Source: Lampris incognitus
Lineage: Eukaryota; Chordata; Actinopteri; Lampriformes; Lampridae
NCBI RefSeq assembly: GCF_029633865.1
Contig: NC_079219.1
Location: 11,219,420-11,283,419, forward strand
Reading direction: 5' to 3'
Length of the DNA: 64,000 nucleotides
In this document: positions 42,868 to 53,539 of the stretch, one piece after another
How positions within the stretch are numbered: position 1 is the first letter of the stretch
Layout of the letters: every line of letters begins with the position of its first letter
Made by a program: the position numbers and the translations under genes
Notes under the pieces: model-generated
Databases searched by the model: none
Seen by the model: only the letters and a program-made list of their open reading frames with translations
Told to the model about the DNA's origin: nothing

Positions 42868-43440
42868 GTGAGCCTAACAACTGCCATGGAAATTCAGTGA
42901 TTGATAACTGCTGCAAATGTGGTCATGTAACTGAGTTGGTAGAGCAAAACACAAATATTGCCAGGGTCAGAGGTTCTCTACCCTGTGTAATTCTGTCAAT
43001 CCCTTGACAAGGTTTTTTTATCCACCAAATTTTATACATCAAATTGCAGTGCCATGTTTTTATCATGAGAACTTAAGAATAAGAAATTAATATTGAATAT
43101 TCATGTGCAATTTGCACAAATATATGTTTAAGTGAATTGCGGGTATCGACCCTGGTTTACGCTTTTTAAAATGTTATTTGACTTTTTTGTACAATGAAAA
43201 CAAACAACAATAAAGATACAGCACCCAGTACCATTAAACAAAGTAACAGAAAGACAGAGGATTCATATCTGGACCTCCCCAAGAGTAGTCCAAAGCCACC
43301 AGTCAACAGCAATATTGGCAAAACAGGAGACTTCCCTCTTCCGCCAGGAGGGTCAAGGGTAAATAAGAAAGGAAAAAGAAACACCAAACAAAGAAAACAT
43401 ACGTGGGTGGGAGCCTGCCAGAACATGCCGAAATGGGATA
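42868..43440. other. Intron 2, 5' part
   Basis: A plus-strand frame of 88 aa (43194-43460) is Lys-rich without recognisable motif. Nothing else can be supported. Confidence 0.4.
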
Positions 43441-43690
43441 TTTTTTACAAAACAGAATAGCAACACCTCTGGCTTGCAAGTAAAAGGCGCTTGGAACACC
43501 TGAGAAATCGAATTTGCTCTCAGCCTGTGCTGTTCATTTGCACTGATATGCATTTCCTGGAGAAAAATTATGTCTGGCTTCAGTGATTTGAGATGTGAGA
43601 AAATGAGACCCCTTTTAATTACATGACCGAGACCCTTCACATTCCATGAAACCAATGTTAGGTTATTATTAATGCTGGTATGTTCAATGC
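43441..43690 (-). pseudogene. L1-like LINE endonuclease fragment
   Basis: The minus strand reads LTLVSWNVKGLGHVIKRGLI, then HLKSLKPDIIFLQEMHISA, the N-terminal motifs (SWNVxGL and LQExH) of the apurinic-type endonuclease of L1 ORF2. It breaks off after a KNIPF segment at about 43440. Confidence 0.75.
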
Positions 43691-43868
43691 TGTCAGATAC
43701 TGACATTGTCCCTGAGATGAAGACAATCTGGCATCCATCCAAAATAATGCAGGACATAGTAAAACACAATACATAAGAACCATACACTGTGGTGTAGAAT
43801 AACCCATGAACAAGTTCTCTACCCGCCCACAAAGTGCTTCTCCAAACGAAGCACAGATGTCCCTCCCC

Positions 43869-45490
43869 CAGCGTTTCTCAAAATGTGTGGCGTGCCCCCC
43901 CTTGAGGGGCACAGAGGCATGACAGGGAGGGCACACGGGACCAGGGGTGGAATGTAGTGCAGAACTACTGTTTTGATCTGAATCTTTTTCACGGCAGAAC
44001 AATCAACAAAAGGTGCTCTCATGAGACAGAGAGTCTGTAGGTTCACAGAATAGAGAGATATTTGACAGGGATGAAAAGAAAGACAAGTGATGCTTCCAAG
44101 ACAAAAAAGACAAACTGCTTAGCTGATGGTAATCAACCAAATACCATGTTAAGAAAATATGATGATGCCTATCTTGCTCTTGGGTTCACAGTGAATGTGG
44201 TGGGAGATGAGGAGAGACCAGTGTGTATTTTATGTCTGAAAACTCTGGCAGCTGGTCGTATGAGACCAAACAAATTAAGAAGACATTTAGAGACATTACA
44301 CCCCAGTCTCGTCAATAAGCCACTCGAGTTCTTTCAGAGAAAACTTGGTGCATACCGTCAGCAGGAACATTTCTATGTAAAAGCTGCATCAGTGAACAAC
44401 AAAGCACTAATGGCATCATACAAAGTCGCATACAGAATTGCCCAGTGCAAGAAACCACACGCAATAGCAGAGCTCATACTTCCCGCGCCTTTAGATATGG
44501 TGTCAACTATGTTTGATGAGACAAGCGCCGCAAAATTGAAGGCTGTCCTGTCCCTCTGTCCAATGATACAGTTGCAAGATGTATATGTGACACTTCAAAT
44601 GACCTTAAAAGAACAACTCATTGAAAATTTGAAAGACTAACGTTTCGCCTTACAAGTGGATGAGGCTACTGACAGCAATAAAGACTGCTTGTTTATTGCT
44701 TATGTTCACTTTGTCATGTCAGAGTCACTGTGTGAGGATTTGCTGTTTTGCAAGTACGTCCCGAGTAGAGCAACAGCTGATGAGCTTTTTAGGCTTCTTG
44801 ACTGTTACCTGACAGAACATGGGCTGAGATGGGAGAATTGTGCGGGCATTTGCACGGATGGTGCACAGACCATGGCAGGGAAAATGAAGGGATTGCAGGC
44901 ACTAATCAAGAGGGTCTGGCCATATGCGCAATGGACACACTGTGTGATACACAGAGAAGTGCTAGCATCAAGACAGATTAGCCCTGACTTAAACGAGGTT
45001 TTGACTAATGTTAGCGTGGTCAATTTAATCAAAACAAGACCCCTGAGAGTGCGGCTGTTCTCTGCACTTTATGAGGAGATGGGAGCTGGTCATTCAGCTG
45101 TGTTGTTTCACAGCAAGGCTAGGTGGCTCTCGCGAGGAGTTGTCGCAAATCTTTGAGCTCTGAGAAGAAATTCGGGTGTTTCTGGAGGAGCGTATGCATG
45201 AAGTTGCAAGCAAGTTTAGTGATGAACAATTTCTTATGAAACTGGCCTATCTCAGCCATATATTTGGAAAGCTGAATGAATTAAATCTTCAGCTTCAAGG
45301 CAGAGACGAGCACCTTCAACACCTGGCAGACAAGATCACTACATTCACTCGAAAGCTTGAGATGTGGAACAACTGTAGAAAAAAAACAAAGATGTGTAAA
45401 TCATTAAGTACGTTTAAACAACTCTTTAAAAATAACATACTGAACAGATATAGGATGGATGAACAAAGAGATGGACTGGAATAACATCGC
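43869..45490 (+). pseudogene. ZBED5-like hAT transposase, nearly open
   Basis: The left end CAGCGTTTCTCAAAATGTG looks like a hAT terminus; no right terminus was found. Frame 44062-44640 has a BED-like finger (CILCLKTLAAGRMRPNKLRR, then HLETLH) and a conserved linker (KLGAYRQQEHFYVKAASVN). A single TAA at 44638-44640 separates it from the next frame, which carries the RNase-H-like residues DEATDSN (44659) and CTDGAQTMAG. A TGA follows at 45154-45156. The third frame (45176-45484) holds LREEIRVFLEERMHEVASKF-type sequence. The C-terminal dimerisation part is missing. This is the family from which vertebrate ZBED5-type genes derive. Confidence 0.8.
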
Positions 45491-45607
45491 ATGATACATG
45501 ACGTGTAAGGTGCCCTGTTTGACTTGTGCTGTTTTGTTTATTTTGATTTCTATGCGTTGATCTTTCTTTTTTTTCACTTTTGTTTTGTTTTGAAAGTTTT
45601 GTTTTGG

Positions 45608-45812
45608 CAGAGGCGTAAAAACCAGGCCCAGAAAGTAAAAGTCCAAACCATGTATTTGCTCCACTCATGCACTACACCAGCAGATTCTAGTCAACAGCAC
45701 TCCTCAACTAGGTAGGGAAAACTAATTAATGAAAGCTGGTTTAGTAACATGGTTGGAGCAAATACACGGTTTGGACATTTATTACTTTCTTGACCTGGTT
45801 TTTACACCTCTG
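45608..45812. mobile_element. 205-bp hAT MITE with perfect 8-bp duplication
   Basis: TGTTTTGG lies at 45600-45607 and 45813-45820. Ends are CAGAGGCGTAAAAACCAGG and CCTGGTTTTTACACCTCTG. The inverted similarity runs about 55 bp inward on each side (to TTTGCTCCA / TGGAGCAAA). There is no coding content. The exact duplication suggests a fairly recent insertion. Confidence 0.92.
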
Positions 45813-45820
45813 TGTTTTGG

Positions 45821-46029
45821 TTTGATTTGATTGATAATGTATAAAAAAGGGGTAGGACCAGAAAAGTTCTTTACTTCATCTTACACCCTTTTCAAACATG
45901 GACTAGTTACTAGTTGTGTTGTTACAGAGAGTTTGCAAAATATATTCACTGTTATTTCAATTTGTACTTGTATACGTGCCTATATATTTTATTTTGTTAT
46001 TTTAACATGTTTGAAATAGAAATCAATCA
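45821..46029. other. Interval with no recognised gene
   Basis: AT-rich spacer ending in an (ATC)n run at 46023-46043. Confidence 0.4.
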
Positions 46030-48170
46030 TCATCATCATCATAATGTGTGTTGATGTGGACAGGACTGTGTGATCTTCTTGGAGTTCCTAAAGTCAACGA
46101 TAATCTCTTTGGTCCTTTTGGTGTTTAAGACCAGGTTGTTGTTAGCACACATCTGTCATCTTCTGAACCTCCTCTCCTCCCTGTATGCCGCTTCGTCGTT
46201 GTCTGATATGAGCCCAATGACTGTCGTCTCATCCGCAAACTTAACAATAGTGCTTTAGTTGTGGATGGGTTGGCAGTCTTGTGTGAATGGTGCCTAAAGG
46301 AGGGGACTCAGCACACAACCCTGGGGGGATGCCGGTGCTCAGGATGAGTGTGGAGGATGTGTGCTTGCCCAATATTACAGTCTGGGGGCGGTTAGTGAGG
46401 AAGTCCATTATCCAATTGTATATGGAGGGAGTTAGTCCTAGTTTGTTGACCAGCTTGTTTGGTATGATGGTGTTAAACACCAACTTGTAACCAACAAAGA
46501 GCATGCTGACGTAGGTGTAGTGTCTTTCCAGGTGAGAGAGGGCTGTATTGAGAGCCACACAGATGGTGTCCTCAGTTGATCTGTTTGCCTGGTAGGCAAA
46601 CTGGTGTTGGTCTAGATCAGCTGGAACAGTGTCTTTGATGGGGGGGTGAGTCCAGTCGTTCAAAGCATTTTGAAATGACAGGGGTGAGAGCGACTGGCTG
46701 ATAGTCATTGGGACAGTTACCACAGGTTTTTTTTTTTGGGAACGGGCACAATGGTGCTAGATTTGAGGCATGCGGAGACTGTGCATAAGGATAGAGAGAG
46801 GTTGAAAATGTGTGTGAATACCTCTGCTAGCTGGTCAGCACAGGTCTGGAGTACATGCCCTTGTACACCATCAGGCCCTGCTGCTTTCCATGTGTTGATG
46901 CTGCGGAGGGTCTGCCACACCTCTGGAATGTGTAGAACAAGGGTATGTGGGTCTCTCAACAGTTTGAAACCGATTGGAGGTTGGTTATTGTCTTTGTCAA
47001 ACAGAGCAAAGAAGTTGTAAGTTCCACCACTAGGTTGGCAGTGTTGTTGGCTGGTGTATGCTGTGTGTTATTTACCCTTTGGTAACGTGATGGCCTGGAT
47101 GCCTTGCCACGTCCTCCATGGGTTGGAGTTACTGTTGAGGCCCTCTTCTGTTCATAGTTTGTAGCTGCGTTTTGCAGATCTGATACCTCTCTGAATGTTC
47201 GGTCTGGAAACGCTGTAGGCTGTAGTGTCTCAATTTAAATGTCTCTTGGCCTGAGCAGCCATTTGACTTCGCTGTTCATCCATGGTTTCTCATTTGGGTA
47301 CATCGGATCCTTTTTCTAATAGTGACATTGTCCATGCAGTAGTTAATGTATGACAATACAGATGAAGTGTACCCCTTCCAGGTCTGTCTGATGGGCAAAT
47401 ATATTCCATTGTGTGTGCAAAACGTACTTGGAGCGTCCAGGTAGCGTAGCAGTCTATTCCGTTGCCTACCAACATGGGGATCTCCGGTTCGAATCCCCGC
47501 GTTACCTCCAGCTTGGTCGGGCATCACTACAGACACAATTGGCCATGTCTGCGGGTGGGAAGCCAGATGTGGGTATGTGTCCTGGTTGCTACACTAGCAC
47601 CTACTCTGGTCAGTCAGGGTGCCTGTTCAGGGGGGAGGGGAAACTGGGGGGGATAGGATGATCCTCCCACACGCTACATCCCCCTGGCGAAACTCCTCAG
47701 TCTGGTGAAAAGAAGCAGCCTCCACATGTATTGGAAGAGACATGGTAGTCTGCAGCCCTCCGCGGATTGGCAGAGGGGGTAGATCAACAACAAGGACAAC
47801 TCGAAAGAGTGGGGTAATTGGCTGAGTACAACTTGGGAGAAAAACTGGGAAAAATCCCCCCCCAAAAAAAAATGGTGCTGGAGTTGAGAGATGGCTCCCT
47901 CAGGCCAAACTTTAACTGTCCTGCTTGTCGGCTTCGCACTGATAGCAAGGGCTTTGTGTGCTGGGACAAGAAACAAAGAGAGATGATCTGACTGTCCAAG
48001 GTGGGGGCGGGGTATGGCCCTGTATGTGTCCTTTATGTTAGTATAGACATGATCTAAGGTGTTTTTCCCCCAGTTGTACATTTGACATGTTGATAGAATC
48101 TGGGAAGAACATTTCTGAGGTTCGTTTGGTTGAAGTCCCCTGCAAGGATGAAAACTCTATCACGGTGTGT
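46030..48170 (-). pseudogene. Rex1-like LINE, endonuclease and RT, broken
   Basis: The minus strand from 48170 down has an endonuclease end (GKNTLDHVYTNIKDTYRAIP, then LGQSDHLSLFLVPAH) and a linker with WRTWQGIQAIT. The RT starts WKAAGPDGVQGHVLQTCADQ (46959-46717), then FAYQANRSTEDTICVALNTA and a VGYKLVFNTIIPN segment (46723-46241). After a frame change comes the box region IVKFADETTVIGLIS (about 46250-46200). The 3' part is truncated. A SINE is inserted at 47431-47875. Confidence 0.85.
47431..47875 (+). mobile_element. tRNA-derived SINE inside the Rex1-like LINE
   Basis: A-box-like GGTAGCGTAGCAGTCTATTC and a perfect B-box GGTTCGAATCC at 47486-47496. The body is the same as 19345-19780. It ends in a C/A-rich tail near 47855-47873. 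The target duplication is unclear. Confidence 0.88.
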
Positions 48171-48475
48171 TCTGTTGTTTACTGATCGCATGCTTATGTG
48201 TATGTTTTTCCTTTTTAACTGACATCCTGATAGCTATATGATAGTAACGCACATCCATTTACCAACATACATCAACATCCACTTCAAATATACTTTCACA
48301 TTCCAATACCCATCAACTTAGTTACCTCAACAATAATATATGCATCAAAGGACCTTTGACAACGGTCACTTTATTGGACTTTTTTAGTCAGTGAGATATG
48401 GTGTTGGTATATCACTGCTGGTGAATCCTGGGGAAGAGAAGATGTGATCTAATGCCCTGCTTCCTTCTCTCCTAG
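48171..48475. other. End of intron 2
   Basis: No repeat is recognised. Ends in a strong pyrimidine tract and acceptor, CTTCCTTCTCTCCTAG. Confidence 0.5.
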
Positions 48476-48544
48476 TGGAGGATTCTTCCTCTCGTCTCCC
48501 AGTACCAGAGACTCCGTCGCCCACAACCCACCCTACACCACGAG
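48476..48544 (+). CDS. pogz: pogz, second coding exon
   Basis: The 69-nt exon between CTCTCCTAG and GAG|GTAAGT joins in phase 1 to the exon ending at 42867. The split codon gives V, followed by EDSSSRLPVPETPSPTTHPT and PR, and it ends in phase 1 again. The Ser/Pro/Thr-rich composition fits the disordered N-terminal part of POGZ. Assignment rests on frame continuity on both sides rather than on recognised residues. Confidence 0.75.
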
Positions 48545-48546
48545 GT

Positions 48547-48606
<60 letters not shown>
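48545..48606. repeat. (GT)n microsatellite touching the exon 3 donor
   Basis: GTAAGT is followed at once by about 28 GT units. Length changes would alter the intron start just behind the donor. Confidence 0.95.
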
Positions 48607-48608
<2 letters not shown>

Positions 48609-49046
48609 TTATCCAGTTGGGTGTGTATATGTAAATTGCGTTTGTGTAGGTGTATGGATATTTGTGTGTGTATATGCAGTTCTCCCCAAGTGGAGTTGTG
48701 CTATTTGGATTCTCTGAGAAGAGATTTTATCTTTGATGTGTTTTATTGTTTATTAAGTGGTTATTGATTTCTGCTTACTGCCTTGCTGACAGACATGTCA
48801 GACATGTCCAGCACTGAGCTGCTGGTCATCCCTTCCAAATCCTGCATCCACATGGATATCAATCAGGCTACGTACACTGAAAATATGCCTAGAACCTTGG
48901 CATGATAATGGATAACCAACTCTATTTTTCTTACTCATTTCTGCCGTTTCGCTCTGTACAACATCCAAAAGATCCCACTGTACCTGTTAAGCGCATGCTA
49001 TGCAGCTCCTGGTCCACGTGCCTGTTATTTTTTGATTGTACTATTT
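48607..49046. other. Intron 3, 5' part
   Basis: A stretch after TTGCTGACAG at 48785-48900 gives a short open frame (DMSDMSSTELLVIPSK) with an acceptor-like start but no donor I trust. Otherwise nothing is recognised. Confidence 0.35.
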
Positions 49047-49095
49047 TAATTCAGATTCAGACAACTTTATTTATCCCAGAAGGATAATTAAGTTT
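49047..49095 (-). repeat. Rex1-like LINE 3' tail, minus strand
   Basis: TTCAGATTCAGACAACTTTA then TTTATCCCAGAAGG is the complement of the end of the LINE at 53540-55490 (GGGATAAATAAAGTTGTCTG). It is only about 50 bp, a severely truncated insertion. Confidence 0.7.
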
Positions 49096-49473
49096 TAATG
49101 CACCTTTTGTTAATCTCACATCTCTTGGTATCACACACATCTCTCCTCTCTTTGTGTCTTCACACAGACTACCTGTTTCTGAGTGCATAAAGCTCCAAAC
49201 CTTGTAATTGGCTTTCTGGACAATCCAATGAACTGTACCAACTTATCTGTAAACCCATATTGACATGTACACTGATATTCACTCTCTTAATTCTACCTCT
49301 GGAAGGTTACTGTCTATAAATGGTGGTGTGTATAGTAATATGTAGTAATATTTATAGTGTACTGTCTATGTAGTAATATGTACACTGAGCTGCCATTTTA
49401 TGAGGTACACCTATCTAGAAGCGTGTTGTGCCTCATTGGCCTTCAGGAGTTAATGAATATGTCTGGGCATATA

Positions 49474-51074
49474 CAGTGCATCCGGAAAGTATTCACACCC
49501 CTTCACTTTCTCCACATTTTGTTATGTTACAGCCTTATTCCAAAATGGATTAAATTCCTTTTTTTCCCTCATCAATCTACACACAATACCCCATAATGAC
49601 AAAGTGAAAAAGGTTTTGTAGAATTTTTTTCAAATTTATTAAAAATAAAAAACTGAAATATTGCATGTACATAAGTATTCACACCCTTTGCTATGACACT
49701 CAAAATTGAGCTCAGGTTCATCCTGTTTCCACTGATCATCCTTGAGATGTTTCTACATCTTGATTGGAGTCCACCTCTAGTAAATTCAATTGATTGGACA
49801 TGATTTGGAAAGGCACACACCTGTCTATATAAGGTCCCACTGTTGACAGCGCATGTCAGAGCAGAAACCAAGCCATGAAGTCAAAGGAATTGTCTGTGGA
49901 CCTCCGAGACAGGATTGTATCGAGGCACAGATCTGGGGAAGGGTACAAAAAAATTTCTACAGATTTGAAGTTCCCGAAGAGCACAGTGGTCTCCATCATT
50001 CGTAAATGGAAGAAGTTTGGATCCACCAGGACTCTTCCTAGCGCTGGCCGCCCAGCCAAACTGAGCAATTGGGGGAGAAGGGCCTTGGTCAGGGAGGTGA
50101 CCAAGAACCCGATGGTCACTCTGACAGAGCTCCAGCGTTCCTCTGTGGAGATGGGAGGAACCTTCCAGAAAGACAACCATCTCTGCAGCACTCCACCAAT
50201 CAGGCCTTTATGGTAGAGTGGCCAGACAGAAGCCTCTGCTCAGTAAAAGGCACATGACAGCCCGCTTGGAGTTTGCCAGAAAGCACCTAAAGGACTCTCA
50301 GACCATGAGAAACATGATTCTCTGGTCTGATGAAACCAAGATTGAACTCTTTGGCCTGAATGCCAAACGCCACGTCTGGAGGAAACCAGGCACCTCTCAT
50401 CACCTTGCTAATACCATCCCTACAGTGAAGCATGGTGGTGGCAGCATCATGCTGTGGGGATGTTCTTCAGTGGCAGGAACTGGGAGACTAGTCAGGATCG
50501 AGGGAAAGATGAGTGGAGCAAAGTACAGAGAGATCCTTGATGAAAACCTGCTCCAGAGCGCTCAGGACCTCAGACCTTAAGCACACAGCCAAGGAGTGGA
50601 GGAGTGGCTTCGGGACAAGTCTGTGAATGTCCTTGAGTGGCCCAGCCAGAGCCCAGACTTGAACCCCATTGAACATCTCTGGAAAGACCTGAAAATAGCT
50701 GTGCAGTGACGCTCCCCATCTAACCTTACAGAGCTCGAGAGGATCTGCAGAGAAGAATGGGAGAAATACCCCAAATATAGGTGTGCCAAGCTTGTAGCTT
50801 CATACCCAAGAAGACTTGAGGCTGTAATCGCTGCCAAGGGTGCCCCAACCAAGTACTGAGTAAAGGGTGTGAATACTTGTGTACATGCAATATTTCAGTT
50901 TTTTATTTTTAATAAATTTGCAAAAATTTCTACAAAACCTTTTTCGCTTTGTCATTATGGGGTATTGTATGTAGATTGGTGAGGAAAAAAAGGAATTTAA
51001 TCCATTTTGGAATAAGGCTGTAACAACAAAATGTGGGGAAAGTGAAGGGGTGTGAATACTTTCCGGATGCACTG
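49474..51074 (+). mobile_element. Inner Tc1-like element with IR/DR ends
   Basis: The ends CAGTGCATCCGGAAAGTATT and complement span about 205 bp each, with the inner direct-repeat motif AAGTATTCACACCC repeated near 49672. Left TA at 49472-49473; the right flank is CA. The transposase is on the plus strand. Confidence 0.9.
49875..50862 (+). pseudogene. Tc1 transposase lacking the second catalytic Asp
   Basis: Frame 49875-50216 has MKSKELSVDLRDRIVSRHRS and the HTH, then a shift. Frame 50218-50580 has [10 protein letters not shown] (first D) and stops at DLRP* exactly where the second D-containing motif should begin; sequence resumes at KHTAKE. The DNA for that motif is missing. The E region ([11 protein letters not shown]) follows in another frame, with a stop. 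The length would otherwise fit the family's roughly 340 aa. Confidence 0.85.
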
Positions 51075-52359
51075 CATTCTACAAGATACTGGATGCATTG
51101 TGCAGCAATGTTGTACCATGCGGAAATGACTGTTGCGCAATTGCTGCCAATTGGATGGCTGCACAGTCTTGCTGCATACAGCCGTCTTCACCTCATCCCA
51201 AAGATGCTCAATAGGGTTGAGAACCAGGGACTGTGCAGGCAGCTAAAGCAATGAAAATTCACTGCCATGATCCTGGAACCATTCAGTGATGATTCATGCC
51301 TTGTAACATGGTGCATTTTCATGTTGTAAGTGTCCATCCTAGTGTGGATAAACTATTACCATGATGGGATGAACTTGGTCACAGTGATGTTCAGATATGC
51401 CGTGCTGTTCAGACATTATTCATTGGGTGTCAGGGGCCCTAATGTGTGTCAGGAAAACATTCACCACACCATCACACTGCCACAATTAGTCTGTACTTTT
51501 GACACCAATCAGGATGGCTCCAAGCACTTACATGTCGCTTGCATCAAATTCTGATCTTTTCCATCATCATGATGCAAAAGAAACATAGATTTGTTCGACC
51601 AGACAACTTTTTTCCACTTCCTAATGGTCCAGTTTTGATGATGTTGTGCCCACTGGAGATGTGCTTTCTTGTTCTGAGGTGACAACATCCACACCCAACA
51701 TGGGCTTCAGCTGTTGTAGCTCATTTGGGACAAAGTCTAATAAGTTTGAGATGCATTCTAAGATGATATTCTGCACACCAGTGTTAAAGTTGGATATGAT
51801 TTGCCTGGTTGTGGTCCATCTATTCGCTTGCAGGTTGATCGCCATTATCCTTTGACCCCTCTGGTCCATACACCGTTTTCATTGACTGGATTGCCAATCA
51901 CTGGTAGTTTTCTGGTTTTTGCTCCATTCTTGCTAGATCCTTGAAACGGTTGTGCATAAAAAGCACAGGCCAACAGACATTTGGGGGACGGTAGAACCGG
52001 CACACCTAGCGCCAACTATCATGCCACATTCAAAGTTACTAAGGTCACTCATTTTGCCCATTCCAACTCCCAGTGGAACACAAACTGATTCTAAAAATGC
52101 TGGTCTGCCTGATTTCTACCACACACCAGGGGTGGGGGGGGGGGGATAAATTCTTAGATGCATTAACATTCTCTCAGAAAAGATTATGTCTCGAAGCAGA
52201 AAACTCAATAATTGGAAATTTAAAGCTCAATTCTTGACTGGGCTGTACGCTCCTTACGGCTGCCGCTGAAACAACTGGATGGTGAAACGTAATGGATGTA
52301 AAACACGCGCGTCGTGTTTACGTTCTAAGCTAGGCTACTTCTTCATTTTTAGAGAGGAT

Positions 52360-53040
52360 GGTTGAGCGCGAGCAACCGAAGTTGGATACAATCTGAACGG
52401 CACCCTCTGGCTTAAAAGCCACTCTATGGAAGCATTTTGGCTTTTGTTAAGTTGAACAGAAAAGGGACCTGGACAAGAACCACACTGTATGCAAGTTGTG
52501 TCTAACTAAAATAAAATATTTTGGGAACACAACAAACATGAGAAACCATATTTCACGTTTCCACCCAGTATTGGAGGGAAAACAGCCAGTTGTAGTTGCT
52601 GCCAGCCAGAGAACAATTAAACAAGTGATAGCAAAGCTTCCACCAAACTCGGGAAGGGTGAAGCGAATCATCAAGTCGATAGCAACTTTGATTGCCAACG
52701 ACTAGCGCCCCTACTCTGTCATTTTGAGAACCAGGGCTTTCGCGCTATGGTGCACACTTTGGAGCCGAGACAACGTCCCATCTCGACATTTTTTTCACCG
52801 ACACAGCGATACCCGCACTCTACAGTGAAACCAAAACCAAAGTCATGGAATCATTGAGGAAAATGGGTAGGATAGCTACAGAATCTTATGTCACTGTAAC
52901 TGCGCACTTTATTACCGATGACTGGCAGCTTGTGTCTTATATGCAGGGGATATAGTTACTGCACAGTGGAGCACACTTACACCGCAGCATGTAGACCAAC
53001 TCCTGTTCTTACACAAAAACTTACATATTCCAGCATTCAC
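52360..53040 (+). pseudogene. hAT transposase remnant with BED finger
   Basis: The BED finger reads CKLCLTKIKYFGNTTNMRNH, then ISRFHP (C-x2-C...H-x4-H). Then come IKQVIAKLPPNSGRVKRIIK, a VPSRHFF segment in another frame, ESYVTVTAHFITDDWQLVSY, and after a large internal deletion a C-terminal TPQHVDQLLFLHKNLHIP. The order matches ZBED1/hAT-Ac-type transposases. Inactivated by deletion and shifts. Confidence 0.8.
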
Positions 53041-53539
53041 CAGCTAAGCACATTTGCTATGTTGCACTTCCATGCATTTCCATGATTTCATTGTGGCCTA
53101 TTATTTCTATTTTCTCTATTATTTATTGTTTTACCACATATTCCACAGAAAGTGTTAGTTTTGTATGAGAGCTGGTACAGAATTCTATTTGGTTTTTGTA
53201 TGAAAGCTGTTTTTGATTTTAATATACAGCAAAATTTTTGTTTTTTGTTCTTCTTTTTGTCTGAGGTATTCTGTGCTCATTGGCCATAACAGGAGGCTTT
53301 CGGTTGAAGTCTTTATTATTTATTTGTGAATGAGGGCAGCTTTTTATGTTATCAAGTGATTGCTGAAGTCTTGCTGAAGCCCATGTGTGACAACAAGGAT
53401 GCTGCTACAGGCACTTTTGTTTTTTTCCTTTTTGGTTCTTTGCAATTCTGGGAAATGTGACCTTTCAGTTGACATATCTCTTCCATTTGTTACTGTATTA
53501 ATAAAAGATAATGGAAGTAAATTCATCTGTTTATTTTAA

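Noticed and set aside
48475..48767. Frames encoding repeated Cys-Val
   Set aside because: Simply the translation of the (GT)n microsatellite behind the pogz exon.
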